Of a stretch of 64,000 bases of DNA, positions 53,489-61,946 are shown piece by piece. Under the pieces are notes generated by a model, which was given only the letters and a program-made list of their open reading frames with translations, was not told where the DNA came from and did not search any database. The stretch lies in the NCBI RefSeq assembly GCF_008304605.1, contig NZ_PIJY01000008.1, positions 1-64,000 on the forward strand, read 5' to 3'. Within the stretch, counting starts at the first letter, position 1, and each line of letters starts with the position of its first letter. The stretch is from Oceanobacillus polygoni. GTDB lineage: Bacteria; Bacillota; Bacilli; Bacillales; Amphibacillaceae. The position numbers and the translations under genes are program-made.

Positions 53489-54406
53489 ATGAATCATCAT
53501 CTACACGAAAAACTAATAGCATTGACATCTGAGCGTAATGTGATGGTGAACGAACACTTGAGAAATCATACGTACACCCGTTTAGGCGGGCAGGCAGACT
53601 TCTATGTAACGCCAGAAACATATGAACAAGTACAGCAGATCATTAAGCTAGCGAATCAAGAAAATATAGCCTTTACGATGCTTGGAAATGGCTCCAATCT
53701 AATTGTGAAAGATGGCGGGATTCGTGGCATCGTCATGAATCTGCAAAAGCTTTCTGCGATAAAAACAGATAGCAATATGATTATCGCTCAAAGCGGTGCG
53801 CGAATTATTGATGTTTCACGAGAGGCATTAAAAGAAGAGCTAACCGGCTTGGAATTTGCGTGTGGTATACCTGGATCTGTTGGTGGAGCATTATATATGA
53901 ATGCCGGAGCGTATGGCGGTGAAATCAAGGATGTACTAACAAGTACATTGGTCGTTAACCGAGAAGGAGAGCTTCTCACATTAACTGCAGAGCAATTGGA
54001 TTTAGATTACCGTACAAGTAATATACCAGATCGTGGGTACATTGTTTTGGAAGCAACCTTTACTTTAAAAGCAGGTGACCCAAAAGCGATTAAGGAAGTA
54101 ATGGATGATTTAACATACAAACGTGAGTCGAAGCAACCATTAGAATATCCATCCTGTGGAAGTGTGTTTAAACGCCCACCAGGTCATTTCGCTGGAAAAT
54201 TAATTCAGGACAGTGACCTTCAAGGAAAGCAGATTGGCGGAGCACAAGTCTCGCTCAAGCATGCGGGCTTTATCGTCAATAAAGACCATGCAACAGCAAA
54301 AGAATATATTGAACTGATCCAATATGTACAGAAAGCCGTAAAAGAAAAATTCAACGTGAATTTAGAACGGGAAGTAAGGATAATTGGTGAGGATTCTGTA
54401 AAGTAA
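53489..54406 (+). CDS. murB: UDP-N-acetylenolpyruvoylglucosamine reductase
   Basis: MurB reduces the enolpyruvyl group to give UDP-MurNAc for cell-wall synthesis. The 305-residue type II MurB has NHTYTRLGGQADFYVTPET, LGNGSNLIVKDGGIRG, GIPGSVGGALYMNAGAYGGEI, a PSCGSVFKRPPGHFAGKLI segment with the catalytic Ser/Cys region, and a final Glu in NLEREVRIIGE. ATG 53489 lies five bases after AGGAG; an earlier ATG at 53474 is poorly placed. It is a single gene. Confidence 0.95.
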   Translation: MNHHLHEKLIALTSERNVMVNEHLRNHTYTRLGGQADFYVTPETYEQVQQIIKLANQENIAFTMLGNGSNLIVKDGGIRGIVMNLQKLSAIKTDSNMIIAQSGARIIDVSREALKEELTGLEFACGIPGSVGGALYMNAGAYGGEIKDVLTSTLVVNREGELLTLTAEQLDLDYRTSNIPDRGYIVLEATFTLKAGDPKAIKEVMDDLTYKRESKQPLEYPSCGSVFKRPPGHFAGKLIQDSDLQGKQIGGAQVSLKHAGFIVNKDHATAKEYIELIQYVQKAVKEKFNVNLEREVRIIGEDSVK

Positions 54407-54412
54407 AGCATG

Positions 54413-54447
54413 AAGCTGTAATGACCTTAAACTGGTGGTTGCAGCTT
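54413..54447 (+). terminator. Terminator of murB
   Basis: Nine-base arms (54413-54421 and 54439-54447) with one wobble pair run into TTTTCTTTT. Confidence 0.7.
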
Positions 54448-54480
54448 TTCTTTTATGCTTGAGCAAGCACACAATCACAT

Positions 54481-54727
54481 AAACTAAAGCACCATCCCGC
54501 ACGCCTATGACACTAAAATAAAAACTAAAGCACCATCCCGCACGCCTATGACACTAAAATAAAAACTAAAGCACCATCCCGCACGCCTATGACACCAAAA
54601 CGAAAACTAAAGCACCACCCCCGCACGCCTATGACACCAAAACGAAAACTAAAGCACCATCCCGCACGCTTATGACACCAAAATAAAAACTAAAGCACCA
54701 TCCCACGCAATTATCGCACCAAATCAA
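54481..54727. repeat. Tandem direct repeat, period 41 bp, six copies plus a degenerate seventh
   Basis: Units starting with AAACTAAAGCACCATCCCGC begin at 54481, 54522, 54563, 54604, 54646 and 54687. Four spacings are 41 bases and one is 42, from one inserted C. The sixth unit diverges in its second half and another partial unit starts at 54728. There are no unique spacers, so it is not a CRISPR array. Confidence 0.93.
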
Positions 54728-54777
54728 AACCAAACTAAAAAGGCATTACCCCTACCGACAGGAGTAATACCTCTAAT

Positions 54778-55548
54778 CTATCCCCTAAACCGACGCAAGA
54801 ACCCTTGCAGTCTTTCATTCTCAGAATGCTCGATTACTTCGCTTGCAGTACCTTGCTCAGCAATGACACCCTCATCTAAAAATAGCACTTTATCCGCTAT
54901 ATCAAGTGCAAAGTCCATTTCGTGTGTAACAAGCACCATTGCCATATCCTCGTGTTTGGCGAGATCACGAATAACCTCAAGAACTTCGCCGACAAGCTCT
55001 GGGTCTAGTGCTGACGTTACTTCGTCAAATAACATAATCTTAGGTCGCATGACAAGTGCACGGGCCATAGCGACACGCTGCTTTTGTCCGCCAGAGAGCT
55101 GGCTTGGATAGTTATCTAATTTTTCACCAAGTCCAACTCGTTCGAGCATTTGAATGGAGCGATCGCGAACCTCTTCTTTACTTTCCTTTTTTACATGAAT
55201 CGGCGCTGTCATACAATTTTCTAAGATTGTCATATGTGGAAAAAGGTTAAAGTGCTGGAAAACCATTCCGATATCCCCGCGAACTTCTCTTAAATGCTTT
55301 TCATTGGCTTTCACCATGTGGCCATTCTTTTCCATCTTCCACAGGTTTTTACCATCCACGATAATATCACCAGATGACGGCTCTTCCAAGGTCATCAACA
55401 TCCGTATGATTGTTGTTTTCCCAGACCCACTAGGACCAATAATAGCAACTTTTTCAGCTGGTTTTATGTCTAAATTAATTCCTTTTAAAACGTTAACATC
55501 ACCAAAAGATTTATGCACATCCTGGAATCTTACGATGGGATCAGTCAT
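54778..55548 (-). CDS. ehuA: Ectoine/hydroxyectoine ABC transporter ATP-binding protein
   Basis: The 256-residue polar amino-acid-type ATPase has Walker A GPSGSGKTT (residues 38-46), the Q-loop VFQHFNLFPHMTILEN, signature LSGGQKQRVAMARAL, Walker B IMLFDEVTSALDPE and H-loop VTHEMDFA. The insertion around KNGHMVKANEKHLREVRGDIG is typical of EhuA. It is the last gene of ehuBCDA, which imports compatible solutes in salt stress or as nutrients. Confidence 0.88.
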   Translation of the reverse strand: MTDPIVRFQDVHKSFGDVNVLKGINLDIKPAEKVAIIGPSGSGKTTIIRMLMTLEEPSSGDIIVDGKNLWKMEKNGHMVKANEKHLREVRGDIGMVFQHFNLFPHMTILENCMTAPIHVKKESKEEVRDRSIQMLERVGLGEKLDNYPSQLSGGQKQRVAMARALVMRPKIMLFDEVTSALDPELVGEVLEVIRDLAKHEDMAMVLVTHEMDFALDIADKVLFLDEGVIAEQGTASEVIEHSENERLQGFLRRFRG

Positions 55549-55575
55549 ATTATCACTACTCCTTTTCCGTGCATG

Positions 55576-56268
55576 CTATTTAATAGCTGCATTTTTATCA
55601 AATCGTGTATTCAATTTTATTTCTAATTTCCTAATCAGTACTGCTGAAGGATAGCTGAGAACTAAGAATATAATTCCGACAATAGTTAATGGCTCCAGGT
55701 ACGACCAGTTTTGTGCACCGTAACTATTCGCCATTAGCATTATACCAGCAACTCCTATTGTGGAAGCAAGTGGAACCTCTTTAAACATAATAATGAAATA
55801 GTTCCCCAACATCGGAACTGTTGGCGGTATTGCCTGTGGTAAAATAATTCTTCTCCACTTATCAACCGTCGAAAAGTTCAATGCTTTGGAAGCCTCCCAT
55901 TGTCCTTTGTCAATACTATCAATCCCTGAACGATAGATTTCTCCAATGTACGTGCTAAAATGAATGCCTAGACCGAGTACGGCGCTTGTAAAAGGACTTA
56001 ATGTTACGCCGATTCCTGGTATCATTGGCCATGCATAGAAAAGGAAAAATAATTGAACAAGTGGGGGAGTAGAGCGAATAAATTCCATGACCCATGTAAC
56101 GATCCAATTGAAAAATCTATTCGGTATCCTTCTTAGAAATGTCCATACAAACCCAAAAAGAAGTGCGAATAAATAACACGTAATGGTTAAGCTAACTGTA
56201 ATCCATAGCCCCTGCAATACAAATGGGAGAGCATCCATAAATGTTTCCCAACTCCAGTTATTATTCAT
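55576..56268 (-). CDS. ehuD: Ectoine/hydroxyectoine ABC transporter permease
   Basis: The 230-residue HisM-type permease has five predicted helices, the FIRSTPPLVQLFFLFY segment, and the EAA loop (GQWEASKALNFSTVDKWRRIILPQA in parts) that docks to the ATPase. Its start overlaps the ehuC stop by four bases. Order and sequence fit EhuD. Confidence 0.87.
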   Translation of the reverse strand: MNNNWSWETFMDALPFVLQGLWITVSLTITCYLFALLFGFVWTFLRRIPNRFFNWIVTWVMEFIRSTPPLVQLFFLFYAWPMIPGIGVTLSPFTSAVLGLGIHFSTYIGEIYRSGIDSIDKGQWEASKALNFSTVDKWRRIILPQAIPPTVPMLGNYFIIMFKEVPLASTIGVAGIMLMANSYGAQNWSYLEPLTIVGIIFLVLSYPSAVLIRKLEIKLNTRFDKNAAIK

Positions 56269-56927
56269 CCGTTAGCAACTCCTTTCTTGGAAATACGTTC
56301 GCCTTTTCTTGTCAGCCAAATAAGTGGAAGCGCAAGAATAAAGTAGAACACGAGAACTAATAAGTAAACAATTGGTGCTTGCGACAGGTTTGAGCTTCGG
56401 AGAATGTCGCCATAATATAAAATGTCTGTCATCCCAATTAAGGAAACTAATGAGGTTCCTTTCAGCATTTGTATGGTGTAGTTGCCGAATTCAGGAAGCA
56501 TCATTCGTACTGCTTGCGGGAAAATAACGAGTCGCATACGTTGGAAGCGTGACATGTTTAATGCTGTTGCGGCTTCAGATTGCCCCTTTGCAACGGAAAG
56601 AATCGACCCGCGTACAACTTCTGAAAGATATGCACCATAATTTAAACCAATGGCAATCACACCGGTCCACCAGTTGGAACCTAGCTGAATGCCAAAAAGC
56701 ATTGGAATGGCGTAGTAGAGCCAGAATAACTGAACGATTAAGGAAGTACCACGAAAAACCTCCACATAAAATCCAGTGAATTTCCGGATGAAGATGTTCT
56801 GAGAAAGCCGGCATAATCCAGCAATAAAAGCCATTAAGTAAGCTAGAATTGCTGAAGCAAGAAGGACAGTGATCGTTACATGAAGTCCTCTTGCAAGCTG
56901 TGGAAAAATCTCTATGATTGCATTCAT
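56265..56927 (-). CDS. ehuC: Ectoine/hydroxyectoine ABC transporter permease
   Basis: The 220-residue HisQ/M-type permease has five helices, the motif EVFRGTSLIVQLFWLYYAIP and an EAA loop (GQSEAATALNMSRFQRMRLVIFPQA in parts). It forms the channel with EhuD. It starts 163 bases after the ehuB stop, a gap that holds a terminator-like stem. Confidence 0.87.
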   Translation of the reverse strand: MNAIIEIFPQLARGLHVTITVLLASAILAYLMAFIAGLCRLSQNIFIRKFTGFYVEVFRGTSLIVQLFWLYYAIPMLFGIQLGSNWWTGVIAIGLNYGAYLSEVVRGSILSVAKGQSEAATALNMSRFQRMRLVIFPQAVRMMLPEFGNYTIQMLKGTSLVSLIGMTDILYYGDILRSSNLSQAPIVYLLVLVFYFILALPLIWLTRKGERISKKGVANG

Positions 56928-57023
56928 AGTATCACTCCTTCAAATTTCGTTTTTGTGAATTAGAATCCTTTGTTAATCATCTGCTGATAGCTGATCCAAT
57001 AAGATATAAATAAGGAATAAATA

Positions 57024-57062
57024 AAGGGCCTGCTTCCCCCCGGGACGAGGGAATCAGACCCT
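57024..57062 (-). terminator. Intercistronic terminator-like stem between ehuB and ehuC
   Basis: Thirteen-base arms (57024-57036 and 57050-57062) with two mismatches are followed on the minus strand by TTTATTTATT. It probably stops part of the transcripts after the binding-protein gene. Confidence 0.7.
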
Positions 57063-57089
57063 ATGGAGTCTTTACTTTATAAAAGTTCC

Positions 57090-57968
57090 TTAAATCTCCC
57101 CGTTGCAAACTTCTTCTGTTGAGACTTCCCCTACAGGAACAAAATTAGTTTCGCCATTAAAACCGTTCGCTTCTAATAGCTCCGCAATCGTACCGTCTTC
57201 CTTTAGTTCTGCTAATTTTTCATTATAAGCATCGCGTAAATCTTCATCATTTAAGTTAAAAGCTTCTGCACCGTAGCTTGGTACGCCTTCGATATCTGGC
57301 TGCTCAAAGGATTCCACAAATTCTAGCGCGTCCGTGTTGGCAGATTCAAAAGCCATTCTAACAGTCATTTCTGTACCAGTTGTCGCATCTGCACGGCCAG
57401 ATTGTACAGCTGAGAATGTAGCTGGAATATCTGGTGCGGTAACGATTTGACTCGGATCTACTCCTTCTTCCTGTAAAAATCCGATTTCTGTTGCACCTTC
57501 CATAACAACAACAGTAACATCTGGATTAGCTGCAATGTCTTTATAGCTTTCTAATCCAAGTGGATTACCAGCTTCTACAACTAAGCCTTCCCCATATTGC
57601 ATCGTAGGTTCACTGAATGCTACATTTTCACAGCGTGCTGGCTGAATAGCCATACCCGCGGTGATAACATCGAATTGTCCAGCCTGTACCCCAGGGATTA
57701 ATTGACTCCAGTCAGAAAGCTGTGCTTCGATTGTATCGATTCCAAGTTCTGCAAATACTGCTTCTGCAATGTCAACTGCTGCGCCTTTTAGTTCTCCGTT
57801 TTCTTCATAAGCATATGGAGCTTCGTTGGCAAAACCAATCGTAACTGTCCCCGATTCTTGTAATTGTTCTAGTTTGCTTCCATTTCCGTTAGCTGTATTA
57901 TCAGATCCACATGCAGCTAAAAGTACAAACATAGAAGCAAAAAGTAATGTAAAGCTTACTTTTTTCAA
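57090..57968 (-). CDS. ehuB: Ectoine/hydroxyectoine-binding lipoprotein
   Basis: The 292-residue substrate-binding protein has a lipoprotein signal (lipobox LLAAC, Cys 20). The SBP_bac_3 fold shows EhuB-like features: GFANEAPYAYEENGELKGAAVDIAEAVF (parts), LIPGVQAGQFDVITAGMAIQPARCENVAFSEP (parts), and the C-terminal VPVGEVSTEEVCNGEI. The conserved Cys in ARCENV and the C-terminal Cys fit EhuB. The start is TTG, ten bases after GGGAGG. The family predicts high-affinity ectoine or hydroxyectoine binding. Confidence 0.88.
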   Translation of the reverse strand: MKKVSFTLLFASMFVLLAACGSDNTANGNGSKLEQLQESGTVTIGFANEAPYAYEENGELKGAAVDIAEAVFAELGIDTIEAQLSDWSQLIPGVQAGQFDVITAGMAIQPARCENVAFSEPTMQYGEGLVVEAGNPLGLESYKDIAANPDVTVVVMEGATEIGFLQEEGVDPSQIVTAPDIPATFSAVQSGRADATTGTEMTVRMAFESANTDALEFVESFEQPDIEGVPSYGAEAFNLNDEDLRDAYNEKLAELKEDGTIAELLEANGFNGETNFVPVGEVSTEEVCNGEI

Positions 57969-58393
57969 AATGAAAAGACCTCCCTGTTTAATATAAACCC
58001 CAATCGTATTGTTTGGTGATAATGGACTAGGTGTGTATCACCATATACATGAAAAAAGGGTTTTTTCCGCATTCGTATTTATAATGGTATAGATTTATTA
58101 ATTTTCATTCAAATGCGATATATTTAGATAATTTATAATATAACCTTATATTTTGGACTTACCATAAGTAAGCTCATTGATACAGAAAGATGCTTGAAAA
58201 TAATGCCAAATCCTCTCCGATGCCCACGATTTGATAAAAGTAGTGAATCGGAGTAGATTGCCGAAAAAAGCGAAACTGTTGCTTTATACCCTATTTGCAC
58301 GAAACTATTGAACTAGTTGTTGGAGTGGGTTAATCTAGAAGTAATTAACAGCATAATTCATAGAAATTAAGGAATAAAGTGAGGTTTTATAAG
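57969..58393. other. Intergenic region upstream of ehuB and ytzI
   Basis: The 425 bases between the divergent ehuB and ytzI genes contain an inverted repeat TGGTGATA-N14-TATCACCA (58014-58021 and 58036-58043), about 50 bases upstream of ehuB. A weaker one lies at 58215-58253 (CTCCGAT and ATCGGAG). No gene was recognised. Confidence 0.5.
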
Positions 58394-58552
58394 GTGGGGA
58401 CGTACGTAGTTGTTGGTGTGGCATCGGTGGTAGTCGTAGTGCTTGTCGTATGGCTTTCACTTGTAACGCTGTCTAAAGGATATGGATATAAGCATTCGGT
58501 AGATCCGATACCGGAGGATGAGGAAAATGAGGATAAGAAACAGGATGAATAG
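58394..58552 (+). CDS. ytzI: YtzI-like small membrane protein
   Basis: The 52-residue product has a Val-rich transmembrane helix (about residues 4-25), a short TLSKGYGYKHSVDPIPED segment and an acidic Lys/Asp/Glu tail. The KGYGYKHSVDP motif after a single helix is characteristic of the YtzI family of Bacillaceae, whose role is unknown. The start is GTG at 58394, about nine bases after GAGG. A strong terminator follows. Confidence 0.75.
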   Translation: MGTYVVVGVASVVVVVLVVWLSLVTLSKGYGYKHSVDPIPEDEENEDKKQDE

Positions 58553-58558
58553 GTAATG

Positions 58559-58592
58559 AAAAAGGTCACACGATATTCGTGCGGACCTTTTT
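58559..58592. terminator. Bidirectional terminator between ytzI and the FadR-type regulator
   Basis: Arms around 58559-58567 and 58584-58592, extended by inner pairing, have T-tracts on both sides. Confidence 0.75.
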
Positions 58593-58625
58593 TCATTGCT
58601 GGAAATTAAATGCCTATATGGAGTC

Positions 58626-59342
58626 TCAGACTTTTAATATAGGCAGGAAGCTTTCACTTAATTCTTTTCTCACCCTTGTAATATGTGCTTCCATCAGTGA
58701 TTTGGCTATTGCATCATCACCTGATGCAATAGCAATATAGATTTCTTTATGTTCATTAAATGTCTCTTCGTATCGGTCAGCATTTTTAAAGCGATTTTGT
58801 CTTGTTGTACGAATGGTTTCTTCCATTTGTTTGATTAGTGTTTGTGCCAAATGGATTAAAATAGAATTATGAGACGCAGCCACGATATACATATGAAAAT
58901 GCAAATCTGCCTGCACCCCAATTTCTACTTTATCAATGGGAACAGCCATTTGTTCCAAAGCCTTACGGATGTTGTTAAGATCCTCTCCTGTTGCTCGCTT
59001 TGCTGCGAGTGAGATGGCCTCAACTTCTAATGCGCGGCGAACTTCCAGCATTTCAAAGATCAAGTGATTTTCAGCTGTCACTACTTTCTCGAAAAGTTCA
59101 TCAAGGATTAATTGTGCGTCTGATTGCTTAACATAACTTCCGCCGCCTCGCTTGATTTCAATAATATCTTTTAACGCTAAAATTTGTAATGCTTCTCGAA
59201 CTGAATTTCTGCTGACACCAAAAAGTCTTGCTAATTCACGTTCAGATGGCAGCTTATCACCTGTTTCCAAATGATTCTTTAGAAAATTTCCTGCTATTTT
59301 TTCTAAAACAATCTCTGCTGTTTTTCGCTTATCCGAGACCAC
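58626..59342 (-). CDS. FadR-subfamily GntR transcriptional regulator
   Basis: The 238-residue protein has an N-terminal winged helix (LPSERELARLFGVSRNSVREALQILALKDII in parts) and a C-terminal FCD domain. The FCD domain carries the metal-binding Asp and three His (DLHFHMYIVAASHN and NEHKEIYIAI). FCD regulators sense organic acids. It is divergent from the GlcD-like oxidase operon and probably binds TGGTACTACCA at 59487-59503. The GTG at 59342 is three bases from GGGAGG; a TTG at 59360 is the alternative start. Confidence 0.87.
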   Translation of the reverse strand: MVSDKRKTAEIVLEKIAGNFLKNHLETGDKLPSERELARLFGVSRNSVREALQILALKDIIEIKRGGGSYVKQSDAQLILDELFEKVVTAENHLIFEMLEVRRALEVEAISLAAKRATGEDLNNIRKALEQMAVPIDKVEIGVQADLHFHMYIVAASHNSILIHLAQTLIKQMEETIRTTRQNRFKNADRYEETFNEHKEIYIAIASGDDAIAKSLMEAHITRVRKELSESFLPILKV

Positions 59343-59407
59343 AATCCTCCCGCCTTCCAATAATCTCTAAAAGTTTAATAAATATAAATTTATTTTCTGA
59401 AAAATCA

Positions 59408-59435
59408 TTGAATTAATCGAGGAAATCATTATAAT
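59408..59435 (+). promoter_or_regulatory. SigA-type promoter of the GlcD-like oxidase operon
   Basis: TTGAAT (59408-59413) and TATAAT (59430-59435) are 16 bases apart. Confidence 0.65.
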
Positions 59436-59486
59436 AGACATAATAAACTGGTTGTTCCAATATTAACATAAATTAGATAAATCTAA

Positions 59487-59503
59487 AAGTGGTACTACCA
59501 CTT
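59487..59503 (+). promoter_or_regulatory. FadR/GntR-type operator
   Basis: AAGTGGTA-C-TACCACTT is a perfect 8-1-8 palindrome that fits the FadR subfamily consensus TNGTNNNACNA. It lies downstream of the promoter and just before the oxidase ribosome site. Confidence 0.75.
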
Positions 59504-59525
59504 ATAAATGGAGAGGAGCAGGGAA

Positions 59526-60911
59526 ATGGAAAAAGTGATCAATGCATTAAAAACAAAATTAGCAGATGAGCAAATTTCAACGAATGAAACAGTTAGGGAA
59601 TTGCATAGCAAAGATGAAACTTATCATCAGACAAGTCTTCCTGATATCGTTGTTTTTCCAAAAACAACAGAGGATGTGAGTCATATTATGAAGGTGTCGC
59701 AGGAATTTAAGACTCCAATAACCCCCTTTGGAGTTGGATCAAGCTTAGAAGGACATGTGATTCCTTATCAGAAAGGCATCGTTGTTGATTTTTCCTTCAT
59801 GAATAAGATTATCGAAATTAAACAAGAAGACTTGCTCGTAACTGTTCAGCCTGGTGTTACAAGAGAACAACTGAATAAAGAACTCAAGAAATATGGTTTA
59901 TTTTTTTCCGTTGATCCTGGTGCAAATGCAACGCTTGGTGGTATGGCAGCAACGAATGCTAGTGGGACAACAACTGTGAAATATGGAGTAATGCGTGACC
60001 AAGTGAGGAATCTAGAAGTTGTTCTTGCAGATGGAAGTGTCATACAAACTGGTAGCTTAGCAGCAAAATCTGCATCTGGCTATCATTTAAACGGGTTGTT
60101 TGTTGGTTCGGAGGGAACACTTGGATGTTTTACAGAATTAACACTACAAGTATATGGTATTCCAGAGCATGTAGTCGCAGCTCGTGCAACCTTTCCAAGT
60201 CTTACACGAGCAATTCAAGCCGTTACATCAATTTTGCAAGCGGGAATTCCAATTGCAAGGGTCGAATTTGTAGATGAAGCTTCGATTATACAAATCAATA
60301 CATTCAGTGAAACAGATTATCCAGTAAAACCAACCCTTTTTCTAGAATTTCATGGTAATGAAGCAGGGCTAAATGCGGATGTTGCATTTACGAAAGAAAT
60401 TATGCAGGATCATGATTGTGATAGTTTTACATCTGAAACAGATAATGCTGCTCGTAATCATTTGTGGGATGCACGTCATAACTTAGCATATGCCTATATT
60501 CATGGTCATGCTGGCAAAAAAATGATGCTTACCGATGTAGCAGTGCCGATCTCTGAATTAGCAAATTCCGTCATATACGCTCGAGAAGAGCTTGATAAGT
60601 TAGGGGTTCCAGGTGGTATCCTAGGACATGTAGGTGATGGTAACTTTCATTGTCTCATAATGATTGATATGGCAAATGCTGGCGAGGTTAAAAGAGCAAA
60701 TGAATTTAATAAAAATGTTGTGTTGTATGCCTTAGAACGCGGGGGAACTTGTACGGGTGAACATGGTGTCGGAGTTGGGAAGATGCCATATCAGCGCCAG
60801 GAGCATGGGGATGCGCTCGATATAATGAAGCAAATCAAAAAGGCACTAGATCCGAATAACTTATTAAACCCTAATAAAATTGTGGAAGTAGAAGAGGGGA
60901 ACCCTGAATGA
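59526..60911 (+). CDS. GlcD-like FAD-linked 2-hydroxyacid oxidase
   Basis: The 461-residue flavoprotein has a PCMH-type FAD domain: ITPFGVGSSLEGHVIP, VDPGANATLGGMAATNASGTTTVKYG (parts) and GSEGTLGCFTELTLQVYG. A FAD-oxidase C-terminal domain follows, with ILGHVGDGNFHCLI and GTCTGEHGVGVGKM. It resembles glycolate oxidase GlcD and D-lactate dehydrogenases. The ATG at 59526 follows GAGAGGAG by about eight bases. The GlcE and GlcF partners are absent here, so it may act alone. The substrate is inferred. Confidence 0.88.
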   Translation: MEKVINALKTKLADEQISTNETVRELHSKDETYHQTSLPDIVVFPKTTEDVSHIMKVSQEFKTPITPFGVGSSLEGHVIPYQKGIVVDFSFMNKIIEIKQEDLLVTVQPGVTREQLNKELKKYGLFFSVDPGANATLGGMAATNASGTTTVKYGVMRDQVRNLEVVLADGSVIQTGSLAAKSASGYHLNGLFVGSEGTLGCFTELTLQVYGIPEHVVAARATFPSLTRAIQAVTSILQAGIPIARVEFVDEASIIQINTFSETDYPVKPTLFLEFHGNEAGLNADVAFTKEIMQDHDCDSFTSETDNAARNHLWDARHNLAYAYIHGHAGKKMMLTDVAVPISELANSVIYAREELDKLGVPGGILGHVGDGNFHCLIMIDMANAGEVKRANEFNKNVVLYALERGGTCTGEHGVGVGKMPYQRQEHGDALDIMKQIKKALDPNNLLNPNKIVEVEEGNPE

Positions 60912-61870
60912 AATCTATTGAAAAAGTAAGCGCGTTAGCAGGAAAATACTTTGCTGTTTTAGTTATTCTTGCTGCTGTAATCGCTTTTTTATATCCCCCA
61001 GCTTTTCTTGTCTTTGGAGGCTATATTACGATTTTGCTTGGGGTTGTTATGTTTGGGATGGGGTTAACATTAAAGCCTGTAGATTTTAAGTTAGTATTCA
61101 CGAAACCAATACCAGTAATCGTTGGGATATGTGCGCAATATACAATCATGCCACTTGTTGCTTTTGCGCTTGCATATTTGCTAAGGCTTCCCCCAGAGCT
61201 TGCAGCTGGACTAGTTTTATTAGGGTCTGTTCCAGGTGGGACAGCATCCAATGTAATGGTGTATTTAGCAAGAGGGAATGTTGCGTTATCGGTTGCAATG
61301 ACTTCCCTTTCAACAATGCTAGCACCTATCATGACACCTTTGCTTATCTATCTATTAGCTGGTCAATGGTTACCAGTTGATCCGGTTGCGATGTTTATGT
61401 CGATCATTCAAGTTATCATCATCCCTATCATTCTAGGATTCTTGATACAGAAATTCTTCCCTGTTGCTGTCGAAAAAGGGGTAACGGTTGTACCTCTTAT
61501 TTCCGTAGTTGCAATTTTGATTATTGTGGCAGCGGTTACAGCGGCTAATGCGGGTAATGTTGTGACAGCAGGGTTCCTAGTGTTTATCGCAGTTTTCCTT
61601 CATAATGGCTTTGGTTTATTGCTTGGCTATTTAGTTGCTTTAATGATGGGATTGGGAGAAAACGAACGAAGAGCTATTTCCATTGAAGTAGGTATGCAGA
61701 ACTCAGGCTTGGGTGTTGCCCTGGCAACAGCTCACTTCAGTCCTCTTGCTGCACTTCCAAGTGTATGGGGTGCAATCTGGCATAATATTTCGGGACCAAT
61801 CCTTGCCACTTTTTGGGCAAATAAATCTGTTGAAAAAAATGAAACCCCGGATATTAGAAGAGTGAATTAA
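60908..61870 (+). CDS. Bile acid:sodium symporter (BASS) family transporter
   Basis: The 320-residue membrane protein has nine or ten helices and BASS features: GVVMFGMGLTLKPVDFK, VGICAQYTIMPLVAFALAYLL (parts), LLGSVPGGTASNVMVYLARGN and EVGMQNSGLGVALATAHFSP. The family imports or exports organic anions with sodium; plant BASS members move pyruvate and glycolate. It overlaps the oxidase gene by four bases (ATGA), so the two form a uptake-and-oxidation pair. The substrate is inferred to be glycolate, lactate or a similar acid. Confidence 0.88.
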   Translation: MKSIEKVSALAGKYFAVLVILAAVIAFLYPPAFLVFGGYITILLGVVMFGMGLTLKPVDFKLVFTKPIPVIVGICAQYTIMPLVAFALAYLLRLPPELAAGLVLLGSVPGGTASNVMVYLARGNVALSVAMTSLSTMLAPIMTPLLIYLLAGQWLPVDPVAMFMSIIQVIIIPIILGFLIQKFFPVAVEKGVTVVPLISVVAILIIVAAVTAANAGNVVTAGFLVFIAVFLHNGFGLLLGYLVALMMGLGENERRAISIEVGMQNSGLGVALATAHFSPLAALPSVWGAIWHNISGPILATFWANKSVEKNETPDIRRVN

Positions 61871-61886
61871 AATGTTGTGCACTAAA

Positions 61887-61928
61887 AAAATAAAAGAAAT
61901 CGGCTATCTCGCCGATCTCTTTTATTTT
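61887..61928. terminator. Bidirectional terminator between the BASS and M15 peptidase genes
   Basis: Eighteen-base arms (61887-61904 and 61911-61928) with one mismatch have A/T tracts on both sides. Confidence 0.85.
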
Positions 61929-61946
61929 AGCCGCTTATCTCTAATG

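Noticed and set aside
54481-54727. CRISPR array
   Set aside because: The 41-base units follow each other directly with no variable spacers, and no cas gene is nearby.
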